Assembly: GCA_963792405.1 (NCBI GenBank) | Contig: CAWBVU010000001.1 | Location: 128,387-192,386, forward strand | From: SZUA-442 sp963792405 | GTDB taxonomy: Bacteria; Actinomycetota; Acidimicrobiia; Spongiisociales; UBA5794 | Direction: 5' to 3' | DNA: 64,000 nt | Part shown: positions 26,326 to 35,440 of the stretch, piece after piece | Position numbering within the stretch: the stretch's first letter is position 1 | Layout: every line of letters begins with the position of its first letter | The notes under the pieces: model-generated | What the model was told of the DNA's origin: nothing | Database searches by the model: none | The model's input: the letters and a program-made list of their open reading frames with translations, nothing else | Translations under genes and position numbers: made by a program

Positions 26326-27153
26326 ATGAGTGACGATTCCAGGACACCGCTGACGGTCGAGCAGATGTACGGGAGCGACGACTGGGGCGACCTCGAATGG
26401 GAGGACGCCGTCGCGATGCTCGACCGCAGCCTCGCTCCCCGCACCCGCGACTCGATCTACGACGTGCTCGCCGACACAGGAGTCGGCGAGGGTGACGTCG
26501 TCCTCGACATCGGCGGGAGGGACGGTGCTCAGGCCCTCTCCATCGCTGAGCGCTTCGGATGTCGGGTCGTCGTGGTCGACCCGGTACAGGCGCACATCGA
26601 CGAGGGCCTCGACGCAGTGGCGCACCACGCCCAAGGGCACCTCGTCGACATGGTCCTCGGGGCGATCAACGAGATCCCGGCTGACGACGACGTCTTCGAT
26701 GCGATCTTCTCCCGCGACATGATGCTGCATGTCGTCGACATCGACGGTGCCCTCGCCGAATGCCGCCGTGTCCTCGAGGACGGCGGGTCGATGGTGATGC
26801 ACCAGGTGTTCGCCACCGACCTCCTGGAGCCACTCGAGAGGGAACGCTTGTGTGCGGACCTCGCCATCGTCCCCGACCGGCTGTCGGTGGCGGGCTTCGA
26901 AGGAGCGGCCCGACACGCGGGTTTCGAGATCCGCGCCCTGGATCTGGTCGGGTCCGAGTGGCTCGAGGCGCTCCTCGAGGGCGAGGCCGGTGAGAAGCGG
27001 CTCCTCCGCGCAGCCCGGCTGCGGCGGGCCAAGCCAGGGCTCCTCGAGGCGGTCGGCGAGATCCCGTACCGCGTTCTCGAGGGGAACAACCTCTACACGA
27101 TCTACCGCATGATCGGCAAGCTCGAGGACCGCGTCTACACACTCGCAACCTGA
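26326..27153 (+). CDS. SAM-dependent methyltransferase, class I
   Basis: A 275-residue methyltransferase. The SAM-binding motif I is VVLDIGGRDGAQALSIAERFG, the acidic end of strand 2 is VVVVDPVQ, and FDAIFSRDMMLHVVDIDGALAECRRVL covers motif II and the post-II helix, as in the UbiE/phosphoethanolamine methyltransferase group. The N-terminal QMYGSDDWGDLEWED is also frequent in that group. ATG 26326 is preferred; ATG 26305 is close by, and longer versions overlap the lactonase. Substrate unknown. It lies outside the sugar operon by position but in the same direction. Confidence 0.7.
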   Translation: MSDDSRTPLTVEQMYGSDDWGDLEWEDAVAMLDRSLAPRTRDSIYDVLADTGVGEGDVVLDIGGRDGAQALSIAERFGCRVVVVDPVQAHIDEGLDAVAHHAQGHLVDMVLGAINEIPADDDVFDAIFSRDMMLHVVDIDGALAECRRVLEDGGSMVMHQVFATDLLEPLERERLCADLAIVPDRLSVAGFEGAARHAGFEIRALDLVGSEWLEALLEGEAGEKRLLRAARLRRAKPGLLEAVGEIPYRVLEGNNLYTIYRMIGKLEDRVYTLAT

Positions 27154-27281
27154 CGAGCGTCGGAGCGGGCGCCAGCGCGTCCAACGGTGTGGGATCTACG
27201 CGTGTCTTAACCGACAGCTGACGCGCACCTAAGGGTGGATCCGTCACAGTTGCGTCATCGTTCACAGAAAGGAACGGACCA

Positions 27282-27963
27282 ATGTGGCAGAGGATCCTCC
27301 TCCCAGCACTCCTCGTCGTTGGCCTGGTGGCGACCGTCGGTGTCGCCTCGGCGAGCATGGGCGCCGATGACTCGACGACCAGCACCACCATCGACGACTC
27401 GACGTCGACCACGGTCGGTGACGCCGCCGCCGGCAGCTCGACCACCAGCATCACGATCGACGACTCGACCACCAGCACGACGATGCTCGACGACGACGAT
27501 GACGACGACTCGACGACCAGCACGACGATGGTCGATGACGGCGATGATGATGACTCGACCACCAGCACGACGATGGTTGGGGCTGCAGGCATCCCTGACG
27601 GCGTTCATGTGATCGACGTCAAGGGTGCGGGCACCGTCACCGTCGAGGTGAGGAACGGCGCACTGTCCCTCGTCAGCATCGACATCGACGGACAGTGGAC
27701 CAGGACGGACACCGAGCAGAGTTGGCGTGAGATCAGCATCGAGTTCGAGAACGGCAGCACCGAGCTCGAGGTGAAGGCCGAGATCGAGGACGGACAGGTC
27801 AAGACCAGGGTCAGGTTCGAGCAGGACGACGACCACTCCGACGACGACTCCGGCGACCATGACTCGGACGACGACGACTCGGACGACGACGACTCGGACG
27901 ACGATGATGGACGACGACTCTGATGAGGACGACTCGGAGGACGACTCGGACGACGACGACTGA
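27282..27963 (+). CDS. Asp/Ser/Thr-rich secreted repeat protein, probable frameshift in the Asp-rich tail
   Basis: About 213 residues in the first frame (stop 27921-27923), or about 227 if a single extra G at 27909/27910 is removed and translation goes on in the next frame to the stop at 27961-27963. The N terminus is a signal peptide (LVATVGVASA). Residues 30-98 alternate DDSTTSTT repeats with runs of Asp; the middle (100-180) is a compact beta-rich domain (DVKGAGTVTVEVRNG, ELEVKAEIEDGQVKTRVRF); the tail is DDDDS repeats. The tail composition continues perfectly past the frame break, so the break is an indel in a repeat tract. Likely a cation-binding exported protein; no family recognised. 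GAAAGGAAC precedes the ATG. Confidence 0.65.
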
Positions 27964-28094
27964 TCGATTTCCCGAGGACGAAGGGAACGCTCGGATGCGG
28001 GGATCGGGATGTCCGGTCTCCGCATCCGTCGCGTCGACAGTCCCTTCCGCACGTCGTCAGTGGCGCTGGGCCGCGGATGCTCTCGCGGACCTGG

Positions 28095-28724
28095 TCACCC
28101 GCCCGTGTCGAGCACGGTCGTCCCCGAGGGGCTCTCGTCCTCGTCGACGGGTTCGAGCGTCACCCACAGCCTTGGGAAGTCCGCCCTGGCGACACCCGTT
28201 CCCAGCTTCACGACTCCACTGTCCGTGAATGTCCCCGCCGACACATGGACCGACCCGCGGCTGAGCCACAGCTCGTAGACGTAGCCGTCGGGTGCCGGAT
28301 CGAGACCCTCGACCTCGAGCACCAGCCGCGTACCGACCGGTGTGACCCACCCGGCAACGGTGGACGCGGCCTCGGGGGCGAGGCTGGTGCCGGGCATGTC
28401 GATCTCCCAGTCGGGCCGATCGCTGCGGAGGAACCCACCGATCCCCACCACGACCACGACGACGGCCGCTGCTGCTGCCATGGGCAGCACCCAGCGCCGG
28501 TCGCGTGCGGTGGCGGGCTGGGCTGAGCTGGTGATGAGGGCGACGACCTGCCTGCCCAGGTCCTCAGGCGGCTCCTCCCACACCGCCACGTCACGCAGTG
28601 CGGTGCGATCGACCTCGAGGTCCGCCCGAACCGACCGACACGCACCACACTCGATCATGTGGGCGGTGACCGTGGAGTCGTCGTCACCGGCGAGGAAGGC
28701 GGCGCGGACGTCGTTGCAGTTCAC
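28095..28724 (-). CDS. Anti-sigma factor, RskA-like with zinc-binding domain
   Basis: A 209-residue membrane protein. The N-terminal zinc anti-sigma (ZAS) motif is H-x3-C-x2-C (HMIECGAC, about 22-29). One membrane helix follows (WVLPMAAAAAVVVVVVGIGG, about 78-97), then an outer-face domain of the RskA type (LVLEVEGLDPAPDGYVYELWL, VSAGTFTDSG, WVTLEP). It would hold the adjacent ECF sigma factor at the membrane until the outer domain is processed. GTG 28724 overlaps the sigma stop by four bases. Confidence 0.88.
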   Translation of the reverse strand: MNCNDVRAAFLAGDDDSTVTAHMIECGACRSVRADLEVDRTALRDVAVWEEPPEDLGRQVVALITSSAQPATARDRRWVLPMAAAAAVVVVVVGIGGFLRSDRPDWEIDMPGTSLAPEAASTVAGWVTPVGTRLVLEVEGLDPAPDGYVYELWLSRGSVHVSAGTFTDSGVVKLGTGVARADFPRLWVTLEPVDEDESPSGTTVLDTGG

Positions 28725-29233
28725 GCGGTGGCCTCCTTCAGGTGTGCCAGGAGGTCGGCGAGCCTGCGATGCGCGCGATGGGACCTCGACTTCACGGTGC
28801 CGACGGGTATCCCGAGACGCTCAGCTGCCTCGTCGTGGGTGAGCCCGATGAAGTGGGTCGCGAGGAGGACCTCCCGTTCGTCGGCGGGGATCCGGTCGAG
28901 GGCAGAACGGACCTCCCACGCCTCCCATGTCCCCTCGAAGGTCTGGGGGAGCACCGCCACCTCCGGCTCGTCGCGATCAGATTCGTGGCGGCGCTCGCGA
29001 CGGTAGAGGTCGACGGCCACCCTCCTCGCGATCGCGTACAGCCACGGCGCCGGATCCCGCGCCGGGTCGAATCTCGCCGATGCCCGCCACGCCTGCAGGA
29101 ACGTCTGTTGGACGGCTTCCTCGGCCAGGCCGCGATCGCCGAGAGCCCGGAAGGCGACGGTGAAGACCGGACGGTGGTACTGCTCGTAGACGGCGCGGAC
29201 TGCTTCGGGATCACCGTCCCGGAACCGTCGCAT
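28721..29233 (-). CDS. ECF-type RNA polymerase sigma factor
   Basis: A 170-residue sigma factor with region 2 (AVYEQYHRPVFTVAFRALGDRGLAEEAVQQTFLQAWRAS, with the -10 reading helix APWLYAIARRVAVDLYRRE) and region 4 (IPADEREVLLATHFIGLTHDEAAERLGIPVGTVKSRSHRA). It is coupled to its anti-sigma factor and follows the lipoprotein gene at 29338 in the same direction, a possible target. The start used is ATG 29233; a GGAGGAGC further upstream hints at a slightly longer non-ATG start. Confidence 0.88.
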   Translation of the reverse strand: MRRFRDGDPEAVRAVYEQYHRPVFTVAFRALGDRGLAEEAVQQTFLQAWRASARFDPARDPAPWLYAIARRVAVDLYRRERRHESDRDEPEVAVLPQTFEGTWEAWEVRSALDRIPADEREVLLATHFIGLTHDEAAERLGIPVGTVKSRSHRAHRRLADLLAHLKEATA

Positions 29234-29337
29234 GGTGCGCGCACTCGGTTGCTCCGTCAGGGCCGCTCCTCCTGCGATCCAGTATGGCCCGCCCGACCGT
29301 CCGTCGGGCGGGCACCATCACGTGGGGCAGGCCGCAC

Positions 29338-29817
29338 CTAGGGCAGGTCCGTTCCGATCGCCGTCCCGTCTGGCGCAACGACCCACCACACATCATTGAG
29401 GCCCTGACCGTTCGTGTCGCCCGCTGCGGCATCGGCTGCGAAGAAGTACAACGGCCAGCCCGCGTACGTCACCTGCACGGATCCATCCGTTCGGGTCGTG
29501 GTGCCGAGCAAGGATGCATCGATTCCATCACCCGCCTGCACCTCGCCCACCAAGGGTGGCCAGTTCTGCTCGCACTGGTCGTAGCAGGTGCTCTCGCCCC
29601 GTGCGTCCGGCGCGAACAGGTAGAGGGTGGTGCCGTCCGCGTCGACGACGATCTCCCCGAGCGAGCTGTCGGCGACGGTGAGCGCAGGTGCCGGGTCCGA
29701 TGCGGGCGGCGCCGTGGTGGTCGCCTCCGTGGTGGTCGTCGATTCGTCCGTCGTGTCGGACGTGCTGCATGCTGCGGCGAGCATGACGACCGCGAGCCCG
29801 ATGGCGATGCGTCGCAT
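29338..29817 (-). CDS. Secreted-repeat lipoprotein (COG4315 type)
   Basis: A 159-residue lipoprotein. Lipobox MLAAAC (about residue 17), Thr-rich linker (20-42), then two copies of the secreted repeat of unknown function: LGEIVVDADGTTLYLFAPD and VQVTYAGWPLYFFAADAAAGDTNGQG, separated by CYDQCEQNWPPLV, with a Cys pair. Such repeats are common in actinobacterial lipoproteins of unknown function, sometimes encoded with redox proteins. It lies 104 bases upstream of the sigma gene on the same strand, so it may belong to the sigma/anti-sigma unit. Confidence 0.82.
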   Translation of the reverse strand: MRRIAIGLAVVMLAAACSTSDTTDESTTTTEATTTAPPASDPAPALTVADSSLGEIVVDADGTTLYLFAPDARGESTCYDQCEQNWPPLVGEVQAGDGIDASLLGTTTRTDGSVQVTYAGWPLYFFAADAAAGDTNGQGLNDVWWVVAPDGTAIGTDLP

Positions 29818-29892
29818 GGTGGGTCTCCTCCCGTGGTTGTGGGAGGGAGTACGGCTGGAGAGGCGTTCCGGTTCGCGCTTCCTCGAGGCCGG

Positions 29893-30510
29893 TCAGTCGG
29901 GGTCGGCTGCCTCCATCCAGTTCTCACGGGCCTCGTTGGCTGCGGCGAGGGCCACGATCAGCGCCGCTGTGGGGTCCGCCCACCACCAGCCTGCGTAGGC
30001 GTTGAGGGCGAGCCCCGCGAGTGTTGCGGTCGACAGGACGCCATCGAGGAAGGTCATCGTCGCCTCGGAGCGCAGGGGCGCCGAGTTGAGGTCGTCCGCC
30101 GTGCGACGCTTCAGGTAGGCAAGCCCGAACATGACCAGCGCGGTCACCGCGAGGTAGGCGATGCCCCACGGGGACTCGCCTGCGACCCTTCCCGACACGA
30201 GATCGCGTACGGCCCCTATCGCCAACACGACCGATAGAACGGCGAAGGCGCCGCCGGTCAACCGGAGGGCGAGACTCGTGCGTCCGGCATCGTCGACCTC
30301 GTGTCCCGGTAGCAGGTGCCACACCACGACGCCGGAGGCGAACACCTCGACCACGGACACGGTGCCGAAGCCGATCAGGGCGAGTGACGCGGCCGCGGCG
30401 CCGAGCGCGATCGTGAGGACCGCCTCACCGATGTTCCAGGCGATGGTGGCGTATTCGAGTCGCAGGCCTCGTCGTTGGAGCCGTGCTCGATCGGTTCGGG
30501 AGGTGCTCAC
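29893..30510 (-). CDS. Cation-diffusion-facilitator-like membrane protein with altered metal site
   Basis: A 205-residue protein with five or six helices in the order of the CDF membrane domain (YATIAWNIGEAVLTIALG as helix 1-2 region, GFGTVSVVEVFASGVVVWHL, EATMTFLDGVLSTATLAGLALNAY, WWADPTAALIVALAA). The H/D-x3-D pairs that bind Zn2+ in CDF pumps are not intact: the first site reads N-I-G-E and the second F-L-D-G, and the usual cytoplasmic C-terminal domain is absent. The family resemblance is clear but transport of Zn2+ is doubtful. GTG 30510 is chosen for the GCAGGAGA before it. Confidence 0.6.
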   Translation of the reverse strand: MSTSRTDRARLQRRGLRLEYATIAWNIGEAVLTIALGAAAASLALIGFGTVSVVEVFASGVVVWHLLPGHEVDDAGRTSLALRLTGGAFAVLSVVLAIGAVRDLVSGRVAGESPWGIAYLAVTALVMFGLAYLKRRTADDLNSAPLRSEATMTFLDGVLSTATLAGLALNAYAGWWWADPTAALIVALAAANEARENWMEAADPD

Positions 30511-30740
30511 GTGGTCATGGTCTCCTGCACCCGGGCATGGCCACGAGGGGATGGGCTTCCCGGCTGCAGGCGGTATGTCGTCCATCCATCGAGCTCATCC
30601 CGGCACGGTATCGACGGACGAGGCGTAGAGGCGCGCGGTGTGCAACGTGGAGTTCCGGAGGGCGCGGCTGATCAACCGCATGGGGTCGTTTGATCAGCCG
30701 CTCGGCGATGCCCGACCGTCTGGTCGGGCCCGACCGAGTC

Positions 30741-30926
30741 CTACGAGGATGCCTTCGCTGGCAGGATCTCGTTCCACCACTGGTCATCGTCCCTGCGCAC
30801 CACTCGCGGTGCGGTGATGAACACCGACGCGTGGCGGCTGCACATCGGACGACGATCGTGATCGAAGGTCAGGGCAGGACGGTCGCAATGACTGCACCTG
30901 CGCGAGGAGACCTCTGCAGTTTCCAT
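30741..30926 (-). CDS. Small zinc-ribbon-like protein
   Basis: A possible 61-residue protein. It has a C-x2-C then C-x2-H pattern (CSHCDRPALTFDHDRRPMCSRH) in the middle, as in small zinc ribbons, followed by a charged tail with WWNEILPAK. ATG 30926 is the first start that leaves the motif near the N terminus; a longer in-frame version reaching 31088 has no supporting features. No family recognised. Confidence 0.4.
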   Translation of the reverse strand: METAEVSSRRCSHCDRPALTFDHDRRPMCSRHASVFITAPRVVRRDDDQWWNEILPAKASS

Positions 30927-31106
30927 GGGCACATCATCGGGGCGCCTCCACACGGTGGACAGACACATTCGAGATCCGTCCCAGTGACTAGTCACTGCCG
31001 GACAATCGGTCGTCCGTGTGGTTCGACCGCCGCATTGCCCGGCCGTGCCGGCAGGGATACGATCCTGCCCGATTCGGCGTCCGGCCACCCGAGCGAGGAG
31101 TGAACG

Positions 31107-31436
31107 ATGAGCTATCTGTTTCTGGCGGTCGCGATCGCCACTGAGATCGTCGGCACCTCGCTGCTGAAGGTCTCAGACGGCTTCTCGAACCTCTGGGCGG
31201 CAGGTGGAACGATCGTGGCGTATGTCGCGTCGTTCTACTTCCTGTCACTCACGCTGCGCACGGTCCCGGTGGGCGTGGCGTACGCCGTGTGGTCTGCGGT
31301 GGGGATCGTCGCCATCTCGTTGATCGGCTGGGTGGCGTTCGATCAGAGGCTCAATGCAGCAGCCATGGCGGGTATGGCGCTGGTGATCGTCGGTGTGGTC
31401 GTGCTCCAGGTCGCGATCCAGGGCGACACGGCGTAG
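31107..31436 (+). CDS. Small multidrug resistance (SMR) efflux protein
   Basis: A 109-residue protein with four helices. The essential Glu is in AIATEIVGTSLLKVSDGF (Glu13) and the family motif AYAVWSAVGIV is in helix 3. It exports quaternary cations or similar compounds in exchange for protons, as a dimer; the SugE/guanidinium branch is less likely given the S-L-L-K-x-S-x-G-F motif of the EmrE/Qac branch. GCGAGGAG precedes the ATG. Single gene. Confidence 0.9.
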   Translation: MSYLFLAVAIATEIVGTSLLKVSDGFSNLWAAGGTIVAYVASFYFLSLTLRTVPVGVAYAVWSAVGIVAISLIGWVAFDQRLNAAAMAGMALVIVGVVVLQVAIQGDTA

Positions 31437-31446
31437 GCAGGCCTCG

Positions 31447-31806
31447 CTACGCGTCGACCTCGACGACGAGGGGCCCTGACCCATCGCCGAACCTGATGAC
31501 CACGGCGGTCACGTCTTCGCCTCTGGGGACGATCTCCCGGTGGACGACGCCCGCAGGGACGACGACGAAGTCACCCGTGGCTGCAACGGTCCGCTCTCGG
31601 TCGTCTCCGTGCTCCACGACGAGTTCCCCGGACAGCATGAAGAAGACCGTCGTGTTGGCCCCGTGATGGTGCCATCCCGTGGACGCCCTGCCGGGGACGG
31701 TCGAGATCCCCGCCCACAGGGTCGGTTCGTCGATCGCGGCGAGCCGGAGGATCGATCCCTGGTCGACACCGTTCTCTCCTGCCCGGCCGATGATGACCTT
31801 GTCCAC
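31447..31806 (-). CDS. Cupin-domain protein
   Basis: A 119-residue single cupin. Motif 1 is GWHHHGANTTVFFMLSGELVVEHG (metal-binding His-x-His and Glu), motif 2 is GDFVVVPAGVVHREIV (Pro-x-x-x-x-His). GTG 31806 is preceded by AGGAGG five bases upstream, better than the in-frame start further up. Converges with the SMR gene. Enzyme activity unknown. Confidence 0.75.
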   Translation of the reverse strand: MDKVIIGRAGENGVDQGSILRLAAIDEPTLWAGISTVPGRASTGWHHHGANTTVFFMLSGELVVEHGDDRERTVAATGDFVVVPAGVVHREIVPRGEDVTAVVIRFGDGSGPLVVEVDA

Positions 31807-31935
31807 GCAACCTCCTCGAATCGTGATGCCCACGCTACTTCGCACCACGCCGGCCGACCGCTCCGGCACAGGTCACCTCGGCGATCCCCTCTCGGGTCGG
31901 AACCCTGGCCCATCGAGCGATGGCCCGTGACGTCG

Positions 31936-32304
31936 TCACGTGCCTGAAGGCCCGAAGCGGTCGCGATACGCGGCGATGGCACGCTCAGTGATCCGTTCGG
32001 GCGTTTCGTTCGTCTCCTCCGCCCGCCGGTTCACCCACTCGGCGAGATCGGAGCGAATCCGGACCCTGCCCTCACGGTGGAGCCGGTCCTGACTCAGCGC
32101 GAGGAACAGGAGCACCAACAGCCCGATGGAGAACAGCACGGCGGCCAACACAGCACGCGTCATGTCGTCGCCGTGCCAGATCTGGACGACCTGGGGGTCC
32201 GTCGGTTTGGGAAGCCGGAATGCGCGGAACAGGTAGACGAAGACGTACGAGCCGGTGTACAGCAGAAACCCGACGAGGGCGATGAGGGCGAGGGTTCTCT
32301 TCAC
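31936..32304 (-). CDS. Small membrane protein with a basic C-terminal helix domain
   Basis: A 122-residue protein with two membrane helices (LALIALVGFLLYTGSYVFVYLF and TRAVLAAVLFSIGLLVLLFLAL) and a cytoplasmic tail (RVRIRSDLAEWVNRRAEETNETPERITERAIAAY cut here into its parts: a strand, then two helices) that resembles a ribbon-helix-helix segment. GTG 32304 overlaps the stop of the upstream membrane protein by four bases and has AAAGGACG in front. Last gene of the PhoD-dikinase operon. Function unknown. Confidence 0.6.
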   Translation of the reverse strand: MKRTLALIALVGFLLYTGSYVFVYLFRAFRLPKPTDPQVVQIWHGDDMTRAVLAAVLFSIGLLVLLFLALSQDRLHREGRVRIRSDLAEWVNRRAEETNETPERITERAIAAYRDRFGPSGT

Positions 32305-32825
32305 GGTTCGTCCTTTCTCGTCTGGAATCCCACGGACACGCGCTCGGGGACCGCAACGCGTCCGAATGGGGAGTGCTCGACGATCCACCTGACGACACGA
32401 AGGTCGCTCGAGCCCAACGCAACGAGGACGAGGGCGATCACCGAGATCAGCAGGAAGCACACGAATGCGGCCACGCCGATGCCGATTGCCCAGGGACTCC
32501 CGGAGAAGACACTCAGGGGATCCTCATAGGCGTCGAGTCCCGTCGAGAGGGAGATGGCGGCGAGGAGGATGCCGACCGCGGCGACGGCGATATAGGCCAC
32601 TGCGGATCGTGGTCGGCGCGTGAGGAACGAGGGTCGGTGGATGCTCACGCCGACGGTCCTCGCCGTGGCAGCGACGATCCCATAGGTTCCCACGGCGTTG
32701 CGATAGCGACGCTGCCGGCCATGGTTGGGCATGAGACGCCTCACGGCGTCTGAGAGCAACAACACACCGGAGACCAGGATGCCGGCACCCATGAGGGCGG
32801 GGAAGAACACGGCGAACGTCGTCAT
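32301..32825 (-). CDS. Membrane protein of unknown function
   Basis: A 174-residue protein with about four hydrophobic helices (MTTFAVFFPALMGAGILVSG, AVAYIAVAAVGILLAAISLS, IGIGVAAFVCFLLISVIALV) and a positively charged loop between the first and second. It overlaps both the dikinase gene upstream and the small membrane protein downstream by four bases, so all are made together. No family recognised. Confidence 0.65.
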   Translation of the reverse strand: MTTFAVFFPALMGAGILVSGVLLLSDAVRRLMPNHGRQRRYRNAVGTYGIVAATARTVGVSIHRPSFLTRRPRSAVAYIAVAAVGILLAAISLSTGLDAYEDPLSVFSGSPWAIGIGVAAFVCFLLISVIALVLVALGSSDLRVVRWIVEHSPFGRVAVPERVSVGFQTRKDEP

Positions 32826-35440
32826 GGCGCTGCTCCCTGCTTGCCATCGAGGACCGCTCGGCGAACCTCACCGGCGAAGCCATCCACCACGATCTCCTCA
32901 CCTTCCTCGAGAATGTCTGTCGCGCCGGGGACGTTCAGCACCGCGGGGAGGCCGAATTCCCTGGCGACGATGGCGCCATGGGACAGTGGCCCACCCTCCT
33001 CGAGGACGAGGCCCCCCGCCAGCAGCATGAGCGGTGTCCAGGATGCGTCCGTCGTCGGAGCCACCAGGATGTCGCCTCTGTGCATGGCCGTCCCATGCTC
33101 GATCGCCATCACCACTCGAACCCTGCCTTCGGTCACACCCGGGGAGGCCGCCCAGCCCCTCAGCACCGACGCCTGAGGGATCATCGGCCGGTGGGCATTG
33201 TCGGGAGATCCGGCGAACGTCGCAGGCAGCGACCCATGTTCCTGGCAGCGCTGCCGAACCGCCAGGCGCCGATGCACCGCCGACTCCAGTGGTGCAGGTC
33301 CTCCGAGGAGCATTCCCCTGTACTCCTCATCCGACAAGAGGAGGACATCTTCGGCCGCGATGATCTGACGCGACCGGACCAGCCTCCCGGCCCCCTCCCG
33401 GATCACCCGACGTTCCTCACCCCCGAGGGCGAGGAGGGCGGCCTTGGCTCGCTCCCGCAGGCTCAGGAGGCGGATGGTCTCGTCGGTCTGGCGGCGGATC
33501 CACCGTTCGCGCAGATCGGTGATCTGGCCCGTGAGCACACGTATGGCGGTCCAGTGGTGGGAAGCCCTGATGACGTCCATGAGCGCACGGTGGGGGTCCG
33601 CTCGATACGCGCCAGGATCGGCCGACGCGGATGCCTGCGCGTGCATTGCGAACTGCTCCCATACCCAGCGATCGTCCTCGTCCCAGGTGGGCCCCGCGTA
33701 GACGGCCTTCGACCCCTGACGGCGGACGACTCGGTCGGCCTCGGCCAGGAAACGGCGACCTTCGGCTCCGAGTTCCGCGATGCGTTCGCGACGCCTCGAT
33801 GTCGGTCCCGCCCTCAGCGACGGCCCGAGATCCGGAAGAATCTCCGAGTACCGCTCGAAGAGCGTCTTCAGTTCGGTCAGGCGGACGACACCGGCTGCAT
33901 ATGGCGACAACGCCCCAGCGGTCAGTCGCTGCGCCCATTCGGCGGCTTCACGATCATCGAGCCAACGCGACAGCAGTGCGACGAGCGAGGCGTAACTCGA
34001 TGTCGCGGCGCAGGACGCCGCGGCCTCGACGCTGTAGATCCGCCAGGCCAGGTCACGCAGGGCGTGCTGGTAGGCCAGCAGACCGGTCGACGTGAGCTCT
34101 GTGAGGTCGACCTCGAGATCCAGGATCCCGCTGGTCGCCGCCTCGACGACGTCGACCTCGTCCTCGATACGGCTTCGGATCCTCCGAGTCCCCGCAGCCG
34201 CCCTCAGTGTGCCCCGTCGCGTGTGCACGGGTTCATCCGGCTCGTCGTGCACCTCTCCTCCGAGGAACTGGGCTTCGACAGACGATGCTGAGCCACCGGG
34301 GAGCTGGGACGAGGCGTCTTGGAGGGCGCTGAGATTGAGGGCGGCCCTGCCGGCGAAACGCCCGACGATGGGGCGGCCAAAGGCCACCCCGGCAACACCG
34401 AGCGTGTCCAGAACGTCCCGGAAGGCGTTGTCGAGCATCGGAGCGTTGATCGTCCACAGCAAGGGCGGGAGCACGCCGGGAAGCATCTCGACCACCCCTC
34501 TGGGCGTGAAGGTGTCGGCGCTTCCGACGGGTCGATCGAATCCGTCGTCGAGTGCGGTCATCGGACCGGGAACCGTGATCGGCCGTGACTGGAGGAGCGT
34601 GACATCGCCGTTCGCATAGGCCCACTCGACATCCTGGGGCTCGCCGAGGAGGTGTTCGACCTGCACCAGCATGCGTGCCAGGTCCTCGAGGAAGGGGGGT
34701 GCGGGAGCGCCGGCGGCTCGGTCCCTGATGTGGAGATCGGACCGACGGACGAGGAAGTCGCGAGGCGTGACCCTCCCGGACACGAGCGCCTCCCCCAGTC
34801 CCGGTACGACCTCGATGCGCATCGCGTTCGGTGATCCCTCCGGATCCCGTGTGAAGGCCACTCCAGACCAGTCGGGCTCGACCATCTGCTGCAGGATGAC
34901 CGCCATCTCCAGCTTGGATCCCTCGATGCCGTGCCTCTGCCGATAGGCACGGGCAGGGGGCAGCCACAGTGATGCCCAACACAGTCGAACTGCCTTCTGC
35001 ACGTCGGAGATGTCGTCGATCCGCACGAACGACCGGTACTGGCCGGCGAATGATGCCGTTGCCAGATCCTCTGCGGTCGCCGACGACCTGACGACGATCG
35101 GCCCCCTCGACAGCATCGGCTCGACTGCCTCCGCGATGGCGCGTTGCAGGCTCTCGGGGAGCGGACCGTCGAGGAACCGTTCCTCGATGCGTACGGATTC
35201 GGCCTCGAGGTACTCCGGCCCCGGGATCGGGGATGCGTCGAGGTCGGCGAGCCAGGCGGTGAGGTCGTGCTCGTGCACGAAGGACCGGAATGCGGCCACG
35301 GTGATCGCGTACGTCGTCGGGATCGGCATCCCATGCGACGCGAGGCGATCGAGGCCCGTGCTCTTGCCGCCGACCAGGGTCGAGTCGCACCCCGTACCGT
35401 TGATGGCGACCAGGAGGGGGAGCGCGACGTCCGTCCTCAT
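32822..35440 (-). CDS. PEP-synthase-like dikinase without PEP-binding domain, rifampin-phosphotransferase-like
   Basis: An 872-residue protein. The N-terminal ATP-grasp domain of the PPDK/PEP-synthase type has VGGKSTGLDRLASHGMPIP and VVRSSATAEDLATASFAGQY (about 115-135). The C-terminal swivelling domain has the phosphohistidine motif GGPLSHGAIVAREFGLPAV. The middle (about 330-750) is long and helical without a known catalytic motif, and the C-terminal barrel that binds PEP/pyruvate is missing. This is the plan and length of rifampin phosphotransferases, which use ATP to phosphorylate an acceptor through a His intermediate. Whether rifamycin is the acceptor cannot be told. ATG 35440 overlaps the PhoD-like stop. 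Confidence 0.7.
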   Translation of the reverse strand: MRTDVALPLLVAINGTGCDSTLVGGKSTGLDRLASHGMPIPTTYAITVAAFRSFVHEHDLTAWLADLDASPIPGPEYLEAESVRIEERFLDGPLPESLQRAIAEAVEPMLSRGPIVVRSSATAEDLATASFAGQYRSFVRIDDISDVQKAVRLCWASLWLPPARAYRQRHGIEGSKLEMAVILQQMVEPDWSGVAFTRDPEGSPNAMRIEVVPGLGEALVSGRVTPRDFLVRRSDLHIRDRAAGAPAPPFLEDLARMLVQVEHLLGEPQDVEWAYANGDVTLLQSRPITVPGPMTALDDGFDRPVGSADTFTPRGVVEMLPGVLPPLLWTINAPMLDNAFRDVLDTLGVAGVAFGRPIVGRFAGRAALNLSALQDASSQLPGGSASSVEAQFLGGEVHDEPDEPVHTRRGTLRAAAGTRRIRSRIEDEVDVVEAATSGILDLEVDLTELTSTGLLAYQHALRDLAWRIYSVEAAASCAATSSYASLVALLSRWLDDREAAEWAQRLTAGALSPYAAGVVRLTELKTLFERYSEILPDLGPSLRAGPTSRRRERIAELGAEGRRFLAEADRVVRRQGSKAVYAGPTWDEDDRWVWEQFAMHAQASASADPGAYRADPHRALMDVIRASHHWTAIRVLTGQITDLRERWIRRQTDETIRLLSLRERAKAALLALGGEERRVIREGAGRLVRSRQIIAAEDVLLLSDEEYRGMLLGGPAPLESAVHRRLAVRQRCQEHGSLPATFAGSPDNAHRPMIPQASVLRGWAASPGVTEGRVRVVMAIEHGTAMHRGDILVAPTTDASWTPLMLLAGGLVLEEGGPLSHGAIVAREFGLPAVLNVPGATDILEEGEEIVVDGFAGEVRRAVLDGKQGAAP

